DNA from: Psoroptes ovis
Lineage: Eukaryota; Arthropoda; Arachnida; Sarcoptiformes; Psoroptidae
Direction of reading: 5' to 3'
NCBI GenBank assembly: GCA_002943765.1
Contig: PQWQ01000007.1
Coordinates: forward strand, 2,110,501 to 2,174,500
DNA length: 64,000 nucleotides
The translations under genes and the position numbers were made by a program. Position 1 is the first letter of the stretch, and every line of letters starts with the position of its first letter. The notes under the pieces are model-generated. The model made no database searches. It was not told the DNA's origin and saw only the letters and a list, made by a program, of their open reading frames with translations. Positions 1 through 10,500 of the stretch are shown in pieces.

Positions 1-3000
1 CTTCTTCTGGTGATTCTTCTTCTGGGCGTTGCTCTTCACCAGGTAATTCGATTATTTTTTCAGTGATCTCAACTTCAATACCTGGTAATTCGATGATCTC
101 TTTAGTAATTTCAACTTGGACATCTTCAGTGACATCTTTTTCTTCTGAAGGTTTTTCTAATTGTGTTACTGAATCCTTGCGTTTGGATTTTTTCACGGTT
201 TTCTTCACTGTTTCTACGTCGACTGTGGACTCAACTTCTTCGGGTTTCAGTTCCTCTTCGACTATTTCTTCTACTGGTTTGGGTTCGATCAACTCTTCTG
301 TGATTTGTTCTTCTTCAGGTCGTTCTAAGTTGACTTCCATTTTCGATTTTCGTCTTATGATTTTCTTAGACGGTTTTTTGGGTTTTCCTTCTTCTGGTGC
401 TTCTTCTTCTGGACGCTGTTCTTTACCAGGTAGTTCGATGACTGCTTCAGTGATATGGATTTCTTCACCGAGTAATTCGACGATTTCTTCTTTAATACTA
501 ACTTGAATCTCCTCAGAGACATCTTTTTCTTCTGATGGTTTTTCTAATTGTGTTACTGATTCTTTACGTTTGGATTTTTTGACAGTTTTCTTGACTGTTT
601 CGACATCGACTTTAGACTCAACTTCTTCGGGTTTCATTTCCTCTTCGACTGGTTTAAATTCGATCAATTCTTCTCCGATTTGCTGTTCTTCGGGTTGTTC
701 TAAGTTGACTTCCATTTTCGATTTTGGCCGTACGATTTTCTTTGACGGTTTCTCAGGCTTTCCTTCCTCAGGTTGTTGTTCTTCACCAGGAAATTCGATG
801 ACTGCTTCAGTGATATGGATTTCTTCACCGAGTAATTCGATGATTTCTTCTTTGATACTGACTTGAATGTCTTCAGAGACATCTTTTTCTTCGGAAGGTT
901 TTTCTAATTGTGTTACTGATTCTTTGCGTTTGGATTTTTTGACAGTTTTCTTGACTGTTTCGACATCGACTGTGGACTCAACTTCTCCTGGTCTAATCTC
1001 TTCTTCTGCTGGTTTTTCTTCGTCGACAACTTGTTCGACCGGCTTGAGCTCTATTATTTGTTCAGTGACAATTGTTTTTTCTGGCTGCTCATCACTGATT
1101 TCAGGCTTTGATTTGCGTCTTATGATTTTCTTGGACGGTTTCTTGGGTTTTCCCTCTTCTGGTGCTTCTTCTTCTGGCTGTTGTTCTTCAGCCGGTAATT
1201 CGATGATCTCTTCCGTGATACTCACTTGTATGTCTTCAGTGACATCTTTTTCTTCTGAAGGTTTTTCTAATAGTGTTACTGATTCTTTACGTTTCGATTT
1301 TTTGACGGTTTTCCTGATTGTTTCAACGTCGACTTCGGATTCGACTTCTTCAGGCTTCATTTCTTCTTCGACTGGTTTGAATTCCATCAATTCTTCTCCG
1401 ATTTGCTGTTCATCAGGCTGTTCTAAGCTGACTTTCATTGTTGATTTTCGTCTTATGACTTTTTTAGAAGGTTTTTTAGGCTTTCCCTCTTCTGGTACTT
1501 CTTCTTCAGGTAATTCGATGATCTCTTCAAATATTTCAGTTTTGATTTCTTCAGTGATTTCTTTGTCACTCGTTTGCGGAATTTCCGAAATAGATTCTTT
1601 ACGTTTTGGTTTCTTCAAAATTTTCTTCTTGAAATCAGTAGTTACCTCTGAGTCTAGAATCGGACTGATTTCTTCTTCAGTTTGCTCTTCAATCACTTCA
1701 TCGGAAGGTTTCAAATAGATTGTTTCTTCAGTCACTTTTTTTTCTTCCACAGGTTTTTTGGATTTCTTGACTTTTCTCAAAACTGTCTTTGGTCCTTCAG
1801 GAGTCTGGACTTCCTCGATTGTTTCTGTTATCTCTTCTACAGTTTCGTCAGGTTTTTCTTCTTTTGGTTTTTTGACCTTCTTCACACTCTTCTTCTTACC
1901 TTCAGGTGTCTCGATTTCTTTGATAGTTTCTATTAATTCCTCTGGTCTGGTTTCTTCACTAGGTTGATCTTGTTTCGTTATTTTTCTGATTACTTTTTCA
2001 GGTTTGTCATCTTCATCCAGAATTATTTGATCATCTGGGTGTTCAATGTAATCAATTGGTTTCTCATCTTTTGGTTTCTTTATTTTTTTGATTTTATGTA
2101 TTTTCTTCTTTTGATTATCAACAATCTCAATGACTGGATATGTTTCAGCCACATCATAGATTTCTATTGTTTCAATTAATTCTTCGATTATTTCTTTAAC
2201 ATCTTTGTGCTTTATTTTTTTCACTTTTTTGACCATTTTCTTATCATCTTCTGGAAGCTCTGAATCTGGCTTCTCTTCCTCTGGTAATTCGATGATCTCT
2301 TCAAATATTTCAATTTTGATTTCCTCAGTGATTTCTTTGTCACTAGTTTCTGGTTGCTCAGAAACAGATTCTTTTCGTTTGTGCTTCTTAACAATCTTCT
2401 TAACTGTTTTATCGATGTCAACAGTTGATTCAACTTCTTCAGGTATCATCATTTCTTCTTCGGGTTTTTCTTCTTCGATTGTTTGATCGACTGGTTTTAA
2501 TTCGATTAATTCTTCTGTGATGTGTGGTTTCTCTGGCTGTTCTTGTCTGACTTCTGGTTTTGATTTGCGTCTTATGACTTTCTTAGACGGTTTCTTTTGT
2601 TTCGTTTCTTCAGGTGATTCTTTTTCTGAGAGTGTTTCTTCACCAGGAATTTCGATTATTGCTTCAGTGATTTGGATTTCTTCATCGTGTAATTCGATGA
2701 TCTCTTTAGTAATTTCAACTTGGACATCTTCAGTGACATCTTTTTCTTCTGAAGGTTTTTCTAATTGTGTTACTGAATCCTTGCGTTTGGATTTTTTCAC
2801 GGTTTTCTTCACTGTTTCTACGTCGACTGTGGACTCAACTTCTTCGGGTTTCAGTTCCTCTTCGACTATTTCTTCTACTGGTTTGGGTTCGATCAACTCT
2901 TCTGTGATTTGTTCTTCTTCAGGTCGTTCTAAGTTGACTTCCATTTTCGATTTTCGTCTTATGATTTTCTTGGACGGTTTCTTGGGTTTTCCCTCTTCTG

Positions 3001-3780
3001 GTGCTTCTTCTTCTGGACGCTGTTCTTCACCAGAAGGTTCAATAATTTCTTCGAATATTTCAGTTTTAATTTCTTCAGTGATTTCTTTGTCACTTGTTTC
3101 TGGAACTTCTGTGACAGATTCTTTTCGTTTCGGTTTCTTCAGAATTTTCTTCTTGAAGTCAGTAGTCACCTCTGAGTCATGAATCGGAGTGATTTCTTCT
3201 TCTTTTGGTTTATCTTCAACCACTTCATCAGGTTTCATTTCGATTGTTTCTTCAGTCACTATTTTCTGCTCGACAGGTTTTTTGGTTTTCTTCAATTTCT
3301 TCAGAACGGTTTTTGGCCCTTCAGGCGTTTCGATTTCCTCGATTGTTTCGGTTACCTCTTCAAGAGTTTCATCGGGTTTTTCTTCTCTTGGTTTTTTGAC
3401 CTTTTTCACAGTTTTCTTCTTGCCTTCAGGTGTCTCAATTTCTTCAATAGTTTCAATCAATTCTTCTGGTTTGGTTTCTTCAATGGTCTCTTCGGGTTTA
3501 GTTAATTTTCGAATAACTTTTTCAGGTTTGTCATCTTCATCCAGAATTATTTGATCATCTGGTTGTTCAATGTAATCGATTGGTTTCTCATCTTTTGTTT
3601 TCTTTATTTTCTTGATTTTATGTATTTTCTTCTTTTGATTATCAACAATCTCAATGACTGAATATGATTCAGTTACATCATAAACTTCAATCGTTTCGAT
3701 TAATTCTTCGATTTCTTCTACATCTTTGTGCTTTCTTATTTTCTTCACTTTTTTCAGCAATTTTTTGTCTTCTTTGAGCT
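1..3780 (-). repeat. Type-2 superrepeat array in exon C
   Basis: Two copies of the type-2 core (KKKIHKIKKIKK) lie near 3.64 and 2.11 kb. They alternate with truncated units (TIEEIETPEGKKK, TIEEVQTPEG-like) and boxes KKPSKKVIRRKSKP and EEIIELPGEE. A block at about 85-450 is repeated almost unchanged at about 2689-3054. Confidence 0.85.
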
Positions 3781-5226
3781 CTTCTTCTGGTTTTTCTTCG
3801 TCTATTAATTCAATAATTTCTTCAGTGATTATTTCTTGTACATCCACAGTAATATCTTTGCCATCTATAGGTTCTTCTATTTTTTCTTCGAAATGTTTCA
3901 CTGTTTTTTTCTTTATAATCTTTTTTGTTTCTAAATCAACCTGGGTTTCTATTATCGGTTGTGTCTCTTCGATCTGTTGTTCATCTTCAACTGAAATATC
4001 GTGTGGTTCTTCTTTCATTTCTATTTTGTCTTCTGTTCTTTCAATTTTTTTCTCAATATCATCGGTCGGTGTTTTTGATTTTTTTCTTAAAATTTTCTTT
4101 GGTTTCTTTGATTTTTTTAATGATTTTTCACTGATGTCTTGATCTTGATCATCAATCAATGATATATCATCAATAATTGAATCTTCACTAATCAATTCTA
4201 CTTTTCCGCTCATATCGATTCTGGATATATCATCAATATCTTCAGTTAAATCATTAATTTCTAAATCATCTAATGCAATCTGTATTTTAACATCACGTTC
4301 TTCTTGATATAATGAAACGATTGGTTTTTCGCTATCTGGTATTTGTTGTTCAATTTGTTCAACATCATCTATTTCTTCAATGGTTATGGATGTTTCTTTC
4401 TTTAATGGTTCTTTCGGTTTTGTTTTCTTCATTTTAATTTTCTTCTTTTCAATATCATCAATTGGTTTATCTTCAATTATTTCTTTAGCTTTACATATTT
4501 CATCATCAATTTTCAATTCTTCACAAGTTTCGAATAAAAATTTTTCTTCCTGTATCAATGAAAATGTTTCCTCTGTTTTTTCTAATTTTGTTTTTTCTTC
4601 TTTTATTTTATCTTCATCTAAAGGTTGATATGTTTCAAATAATGGCATTTCACTTATTGTTGCAGCATAACATTGACTTAATTGTAGTTTAATATTCGTA
4701 TGACAAATTATTGGTTGATCACTCTTTTTCATTTCTTCAATAATTTTCTCATCAACATTATGTTCTTCAATTAAATGTGTTTCAAAATTTTTCAATTCAT
4801 CATTTTTCATTTCTAATGGTATTAAATAATTTTTTGTTTTATCAAATGCAATCACTGGTGTGACTAGATTTAATTTTATTTTCACATCTTTCACCGTTTC
4901 AGGTTTCATTTTTTCTAATTTTTTATCATCATCATCTTCATCTTCTGGTTCATCAATTTTCTTCAATACTTTTGTAAAATTTTCAAATGTTATATCATAA
5001 ACATTTTGTTCAGCAATTTTTGCCGGTTTTTCCAGCTTTTTAATTGTTTCCACTGTTGATTTTCGATTAAATGTTTCAGCAAAACAACATTCATGTAATA
5101 CGATCGATTGTAAATCGCCAACATATGGTTTCATTATTGTTTCATCATGCGGTTTTAATGTTTCAACAATTTCCAATTTTTCATCATCAATCGTTGATAT
5201 TTGTATTTCATCTGGTGATATAAATT
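1..5226 (-). CDS. Exon C of the giant PEVK-like protein (3' end beyond the left edge)
   Basis: The frame is open from the acceptor at 5227/5226 to the left edge. I translated 5226 to about 3660 codon by codon and sampled beyond it, and found no in-frame stop. The first ~480 residues are not repeat units. They are acidic and Lys-rich and carry several Cys (for example HECCFAETF, PIICHTN, LSQCYAAT), unlike the rest of the window. I do not recognise this part. From about 3780 down to 1 the type-2 superrepeat resumes, with two cores near 3.64 and 2.11 kb. At the edge the frame reads QRPEEESPEE, a typical type-2 unit, so the exon or its gene continues to the left. The product is part of the same protein as exons A, B and D. 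Confidence 0.9.
2477..3196 (-). repeat. ~720-bp block in exon C duplicated in exon B
   Basis: Collinear with 14181-14900 at offset 11704. After removing the two introns (1297 bp) the distance is 10407, a multiple of three. Confidence 0.85.
3781..5226 (-). other. Non-repetitive, Cys-containing N-terminal part of exon C
   Basis: About 480 residues without the 70-residue unit. Landmarks in order are KPYVGDLQSIVLHECCF, TFENFTKVLKKIDEPEDEDDDD, a hydrophobic-acidic middle with LQLSQCYAATISEMP, and a KKSKKPKKILRKKSKTP basic patch just before the repeats. Cys and aromatic residues are commoner than in the flanking arrays. It could be a small folded or partner-binding segment. Family unknown. Confidence 0.6.
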
Positions 5227-5455
5227 CTGTAAACACATTAAATGAATGATTATGGATGATTGTAAATATATTTAAATCAAATAATTCTTAATCTAATTCT
5301 TGGAATTTGTTTTTTTATTCTTAAAACATATGAAAGCTTCATAATATCAAATTTCATATCAAACAAAAGCAGAAAAAATTATTAAACTACTGAAGCATCA
5401 TTATTCAAGCAAATGATTTGTTAAGCATCATCATCGTCATCATCAAAGCAATCAC
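5227..5455 (-). other. Intron between exons D and C (229 bp, phase 1)
   Basis: The donor is GACAG/GTGATT at 5455. The acceptor is a good consensus, GTGTTTACAG, with AG at 5228-5227. Joining G to AA gives a Glu codon, followed by FISPDEIQIS of exon C. The sequence is AT-rich with no other feature seen. Confidence 0.82.
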
Positions 5456-5686
5456 CTGTCATTATTGTTGGTTTCATTTTCAATTTTTTCTTCTTCTTCT
5501 TCTCATCATCAGGTTTTTTCTCATCCAAATCCTCCACTGGGAAAACTGCATCTTCAAGTTCATCAATCGTTTTTTGTATGGTAACAAATTGTACTGGTAT
5601 ATCATCGATAATTTTATCATCGATAATTTTATCATCGATAATTGTTTCACTTTTTTCATGATGCTCGATTATTTTTTGTTGAATTT
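5456..5686 (-). CDS. Exon D, small exon of the same gene (231 bp, symmetric phase 1-1)
   Basis: A 231-base open frame (77 codons) lies between an acceptor ending ATTATAG at 5687 and a donor GACAG/GTGATT at 5455-5454. It joins in frame to exon B (GAA at the junction) and to exon C (GAA at the junction). It encodes three copies of Lys-Ile-Ile-Asp-Asp, then QFVTIQKTIDELEDAV, an acidic stretch and a run of six Lys. If unspliced it reads into an Asp-rich tail and stops after about nine residues. Charge-block composition matches the neighbours but the 70-residue unit is absent. The symmetric phase makes it a candidate cassette exon. Confidence rests on coding character plus three agreeing frame constraints, not on homology. 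Confidence 0.75.
5601..5643 (-). repeat. 15-bp minisatellite encoding Lys-Ile-Ile-Asp-Asp
   Basis: Almost three tandem copies of the plus-strand unit ATCATCGATAATTTT lie inside exon D. The period is five codons, so copy-number change would stay in frame. Confidence 0.85.
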
Positions 5687-6754
5687 CTATAATTTCCGAA
5701 AAAAAATAATCAAAAATATATTAAATATTGATCATAATTAAAATTGATGGTTAAAAAGAATAATTGATTAATTGAAATGATAATGAGAGAAAAAAATTAA
5801 TTAATAAAAAAATATTTCGAAAATGACCGAGATATTTGATGTTTGTTTTGTCGTAAAGAGAAAAAAGAAAAAAAATATTAAAATTATCAACAAAGGGAAG
5901 GGTCGAAAAAAAGAAAAAAAATAGATTAATTAGTCATTATTTGATAATAATTTCAAAATAGAAAAATTTATAATTTAAATAAAATTAATAATTCAAACTT
6001 GTTGAATAAATTTCATTGAAAAAAAATCTTCAATATTTTGCTTGGAGCTGCTTGGGACATTTGAATTTCAAATTCAATCTGAAATCAAATTGAAATTTGA
6101 ATCAAATTATAGTATTTTTCATGATTATTTCACAATAGAACAACATTAATCATCGAATCATAATTTAAAAACAAATTTTAACTAAAGCAATCATCATTCA
6201 CAAATTCTGAATGAATTTGTGATTGGTGTTTGAAATGAAAAATGAAATGAATTAAATCATTCTTCGACAATTCTTTCGATGATGATGAAGACGTTGAAAA
6301 CAATGATTGCTTGATTGTTCTTTTTTTTTTTGCCTTCGAGAGGCAAAGAATTCAATTCTGAAGAAGCTGGCATGATATGAATTGTTGGTAGCAATTTCGC
6401 TGATGCTTTCATTACTTCTAATATTTTGAAAAAGCGATTAAGTACACACAGAATTGTTATTTGAAGAATTTTCATATTTCTTACGAATAAGATATTTTAA
6501 ATGATCTAAAATTCGGAATTATAATTAGAAATGAAATCATATTTCTATTTTTTGAACTCATTGAAAATGTATGACAAATTAGTTTTTTTCTTGGGGGGCC
6601 AAAAGGGGAGGAAAAAACAAAAGAAAAATTATATTCTTCCCTGATCTCAAAGTGTTGATAATAATGATGATATTAATAAGATTAATTAAATTTCTATTTT
6701 TTTTTTTTTTTTTGAATTAAACTAAATTATTTTGATAGAAATTTTATTAATTAC
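5687..6754 (-). other. Intron between exons B and D (1,068 bp, phase 1)
   Basis: The donor is GGAG/GTAATT at 6754, and the acceptor is AAATTATAG ending at 5687, just after a run of eight T on the transcript strand. Splicing makes a GAA codon and keeps the frame. The interior is strongly AT-rich, with A-runs on the transcript strand at 6697-6713 (17) and 6321-6331 (11). A 72-codon minus-strand frame at 6257-6475 has no repeat composition and no convincing donor, so I do not call it an exon. I see no other gene, RNA or mobile element here. An undetected small exon cannot be excluded. Confidence 0.7.
6743..6748 (-). other. Possible alternative polyadenylation signal (AATAAA)
   Basis: On the minus strand AATAAA overlaps the stop codon that ends the unspliced exon B frame (TAA at 6749-6747). 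If the donor at 6754 is bypassed, the message would have a stop and a signal at once. A genomic A17 run 30 bases further (6713-6697) could also mimic a poly(A) site in cDNA. In an AT-rich intron the hexamer may be chance. Confidence 0.22.
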
Positions 6755-7545
6755 CTCCATCATCATCATCATCTTTAACAATTGTTGATGAGGGCCGTGG
6801 TTCTGGTTGATGCGGCTGTTTGTCAACTATATCAACTGTATCGACATCCTTTGGCTGTTGTTGTTGCTGTTCATCATCATCATCATCAGGGAATTGTTTC
6901 GATTCTTCGGATGGTAACAATGGTGTTCTAAATTCTTTTTTAAATTTTTTCTTCCGAATTAATTTTTTATCCATTTGTTTATTATCATCATCATCAACAT
7001 GTTCTTCACGGTCTAGTTTGGCTGCATCTTTTGCATCCTTTGAATCCATAAATAGAACATCATCAATTGTTTGTGGTAATTGTTGTTCAACTACAACAGA
7101 ATCTTGCAATTCTTTTTCAATTGTTTTACTATCATCATGAATCGGAGCTAATCCTAAAGACAATATGGTTGTCGTGGTTGGTAAATCGCCAACAATTGTT
7201 TCTGTTGTTAATTCTTTCATCATATTTTTATCCTCATCATCAACAACAATGTTATTTGTGTCAATGTATGAATCTTTCGATTCGGTTTTTTCTATTGTTT
7301 CGATTAAATATTTTTCATTGTCTGTTTGTTCACCCAGATCGGTATTCGACATTAATTCTTTTCCATTTAAATCATATTCAATGACAATTTCTTTCATTAT
7401 TAATACGGTAGTAATTTCTGATTCGATGCCAAATTTTTCATCAGTAATTTTTTTCGGTTTAATTTTTCTAGGAACTTTTTCCTCATCTTTTTCACCGATC
7501 AATGATTCTTCAATTTTAGATGGCATAGTATGATCTATTTCAGTG
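6755..7545 (-). other. Acidic, Gln/Asp-rich tail of exon B
   Basis: About 260 residues after the last repeat unit. Landmarks are IESEITTVLIMKEIVIEYD, TTTTILSLGLAPIHDD, KKLIRKKKFKKEFRTPLLP, a five-Gln run after five Asp, PHQPEPRPSS and a final five-Asp run. The coding microsatellites (CAT/ATC and TTG/CTG on the plus strand) are typical length-variable sites. No family recognised. Confidence 0.75.
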
Positions 7546-10500
7546 ATTAGAGGTTTCTCTAGTTGTTCTTCGCTGACTTGTGGTTTTGATTTGCGTCTTA
7601 TAATTTTCTTCGAAGGTTTCTTAGGTTTTCTTTCCTCTGGTGATTCTTCACCTGGGCGTTGTTCTTCACCAGGTAGTTCGATTATTTCCTCAGTGATAAT
7701 GACTTGAATGTCTTCAGTGACATCTTTTTCTTCTGTTGGTTTTTGTGGTTTTTCACCAGTGGCTTCTGGCTTAGATTTGCGTCTTATGACTTTCTTCGAA
7801 GGTTTTTTGGGTTTTTCACCAGTTTCATCCAGAGGTTTTTCTTCATCAGGCAATTCAGTGATCTCTTCAAAAATTTCAGTTTTAATTTCTTCAGTGATTT
7901 CTTTGTCCCTCGTTTCTGGAATTTCAGAGACAGATTCTTTTCGTTTCGGCTTTTTGATAGACTTTTTAACAGTTTTTTCAATATCAACTGTTGATTCAAC
8001 ATCTTCAGGCTTCAATTCTTCTGTTGGTTTTTCTTCAACAATTTGATCGACTGGTTTTAATTCGATAACTTCTTCAGTGATGATTGGTTCTTCTGTTTTT
8101 TCTCCACTGACTTCTGGTTTTGATTTGCGTCTTATGACTTTTTTAGAAGGTTTCTTGGGTTTTTCTTCTGGACGTTGCTCTTCATCAGACAATTCAATAA
8201 TCTCTTCGAAAATTTCAGTTTTGATTTCTTCAGTGATTTCTTTGTCACTAGTTTGCGGAACTTCACTAACCGATTCTTTACGTTTCGGTTTCTTCAGAAT
8301 TTTCTTCTTGAAGTCAGTAGTCACTTCTGAGTCATGAATTGGACTGATTTCGTCCTCTTCTTGTGGTTTATCTTCAATCAACTCATCAGTAGGTTTCAAT
8401 TGGATTGTTTCTTCTGTAACTATGGCTTCCTCCACAGGTTTTTTGGTTTTCTTGACTTTTTTCAAAACTGTCATTGGGCCTTCGGGAGTCTGGATTTCTT
8501 CAATTGTTTCTGTCACCTCTTCTACAGATTCTGTCGGTTTTTCTCCACTTGGTTTCTTTACCTTTTTCACAGTTTTCTTCTTACCTTCAGGAGTCTCAAT
8601 TTCTAAAATAGTTTCAATCAATTCTTCTGGTTTGCTTTCTTCAATGGGCTCATCTGGTTTTGATATTTTCCTGAGTACTTTTTCAGGTTTGTCATCTTCA
8701 TCCAGAATTATTTGATCATCTGGTTGTTCAATGTAATCGATTGGTTTCTCATCTTTTGGTTTCTTTATTTTCTTGATTTTATGTATTTTCTTCTTTTGAT
8801 TATCAACAATCTCAATGACTGGATATGATTCGATCACATCATACACCTCAATCGTTTCGATTAATTCTTCGATTATTTCTTTGACATCTTTGTGCTTCTT
8901 AATCTTCTTCACTTTTTTGATTGTTTTCTTATCATCATCAGGCATTTCTTCATCAGACAATTCGATGATTTCTTCAAATATTTCAATTTTGATTTCTTCA
9001 GTGATTTCTTTGTCACTCTTTTCTGGGACCTCAGAAACTGATTCTTTTCGCTTCGGCTTCTTAATAGTCTTTTTGACAGATTTTTCGATGTCAACTGTTG
9101 ATTCAACGTCTTCAGGTTTCAATTCTTCTGTTGGTTTTTCTTCAACAATTTGGTCGATTTGTTTCATCTCAATAATTTTTTCTGTTGTGTGCAATTTTTC
9201 TGGTTGTTCGCTAACTTCTGGTTTCGATTTGCGTCTTATGACTTTTTTAGACGGTTTCTTCGGTTTTATCTTTTCTGGGGCTTCTTCTTCTGGACGTTGT
9301 TCTTCACCAGGTAATTCAATGATTTCTTCAGTGATTTCAACTTCTACATCCTCTGTCTGAGATTCTGGTTTTGGCTCCGGTTTCAATTTGATTAATGCTT
9401 CGTCAAGTGGTTGTTCTTCGGTTGGTTTAGGGATATCGACAGTTTCTTCGATATAAGGTTTTGATTTGCGTTTTATACTCAATTTCTTTGGTTTCTTAAA
9501 ATCATCGAGTCGCTTCTCAGGCACAAGTTCTTTCTCAAGATTTTTTGTTGGAGGCATTTCTTCTAGCGTTTTTTCTGTTTCTTCTATTTGCGGTTGGATT
9601 TCGATAACTTTTTCTGCTGCCGCTTCATCGATTTCTTCGGTTGGTTTTGGCTTCAATTTAACCAATTCTTCAATCGTTTCTTCTTGAGATTCTAGTTTTG
9701 GTGCCAATTTTATCACCTCTTCAACAGTCGTTTCATCTATCTCAGGTTTAGGTTCTGGCTTAGATTTACGCCTGATGACTTTCTTTGAAGATTTCTTGGG
9801 TTTTTCTTCTGGTGATTCTTCTACTGGACGTTGTTCTTCAGCAGGAAAATCAATTATTTCTTCTGTGATACTGATTTGGATGTCTTCAGTGATAACTTTT
9901 TCTTCGGAGGGTTTTTGTGGTTTTTCGTCAATGGCTTCTGGCTTAGATTTACGCGGTATAAGTTTCTCCGATGGTTTTTTGGGTTTTTCACCAGCCTCGT
10001 CCGCGGATTTTTCTTCTTCAGGCAATTCAATGATCTCTTCATATATCTCAGTTTTGATTTCTTCAGTGATTTCTTTGTCACTCGTTTCTGGAATTTCAGA
10101 GACAGATTCTTTTCGTTTCGGCTTTTTGATAGTCTTTTTGACTGTTTTTTCGATGCCAACTGTTGATTCAACATCTTCAGGTTTAAATTCATCTTCTGGT
10201 TGTTCTCCAATTAACTCATCGGTAGGTTTCAATTCTATTGTTTCTTCAGTCACTATTTTCTGCTCCACAGGTTTTTTGGATTTCTTGACTTTTTTCAAAA
10301 CTGTCTTTGGTCCTTCGGGTGTTTCAATTTCTTCGATTGCTTCGCTTACCTCTCCAACATATTCTGTTGGTTTTTCCCTATTCCGTTTTTTAACCTTCTT
10401 CACAATCTTCTTCTTGCCTTCAGGCGTCTCAATTTCTTCGATGGTCTCAATCAATTCTTCTGGTTTGGTTTCTTCAATTGGCTCCTCTGGTTTAGTTGAT

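Noticed and set aside
6257..6475. A 72-codon minus-strand frame as an extra exon or small gene
   Set aside because: An AG just before one part gives a phase-1 start, but no acceptable donor follows. It contains an A11 run, and its hydrophobic ending does not resemble the rest of the protein.
6697..6713. The A17 run on the transcript strand as evidence of a retroposed gene end
   Set aside because: It lies inside an intron bounded by phase-matched splice sites, with no target-site duplication seen. Simple A/T runs are common in the non-coding parts of this window.
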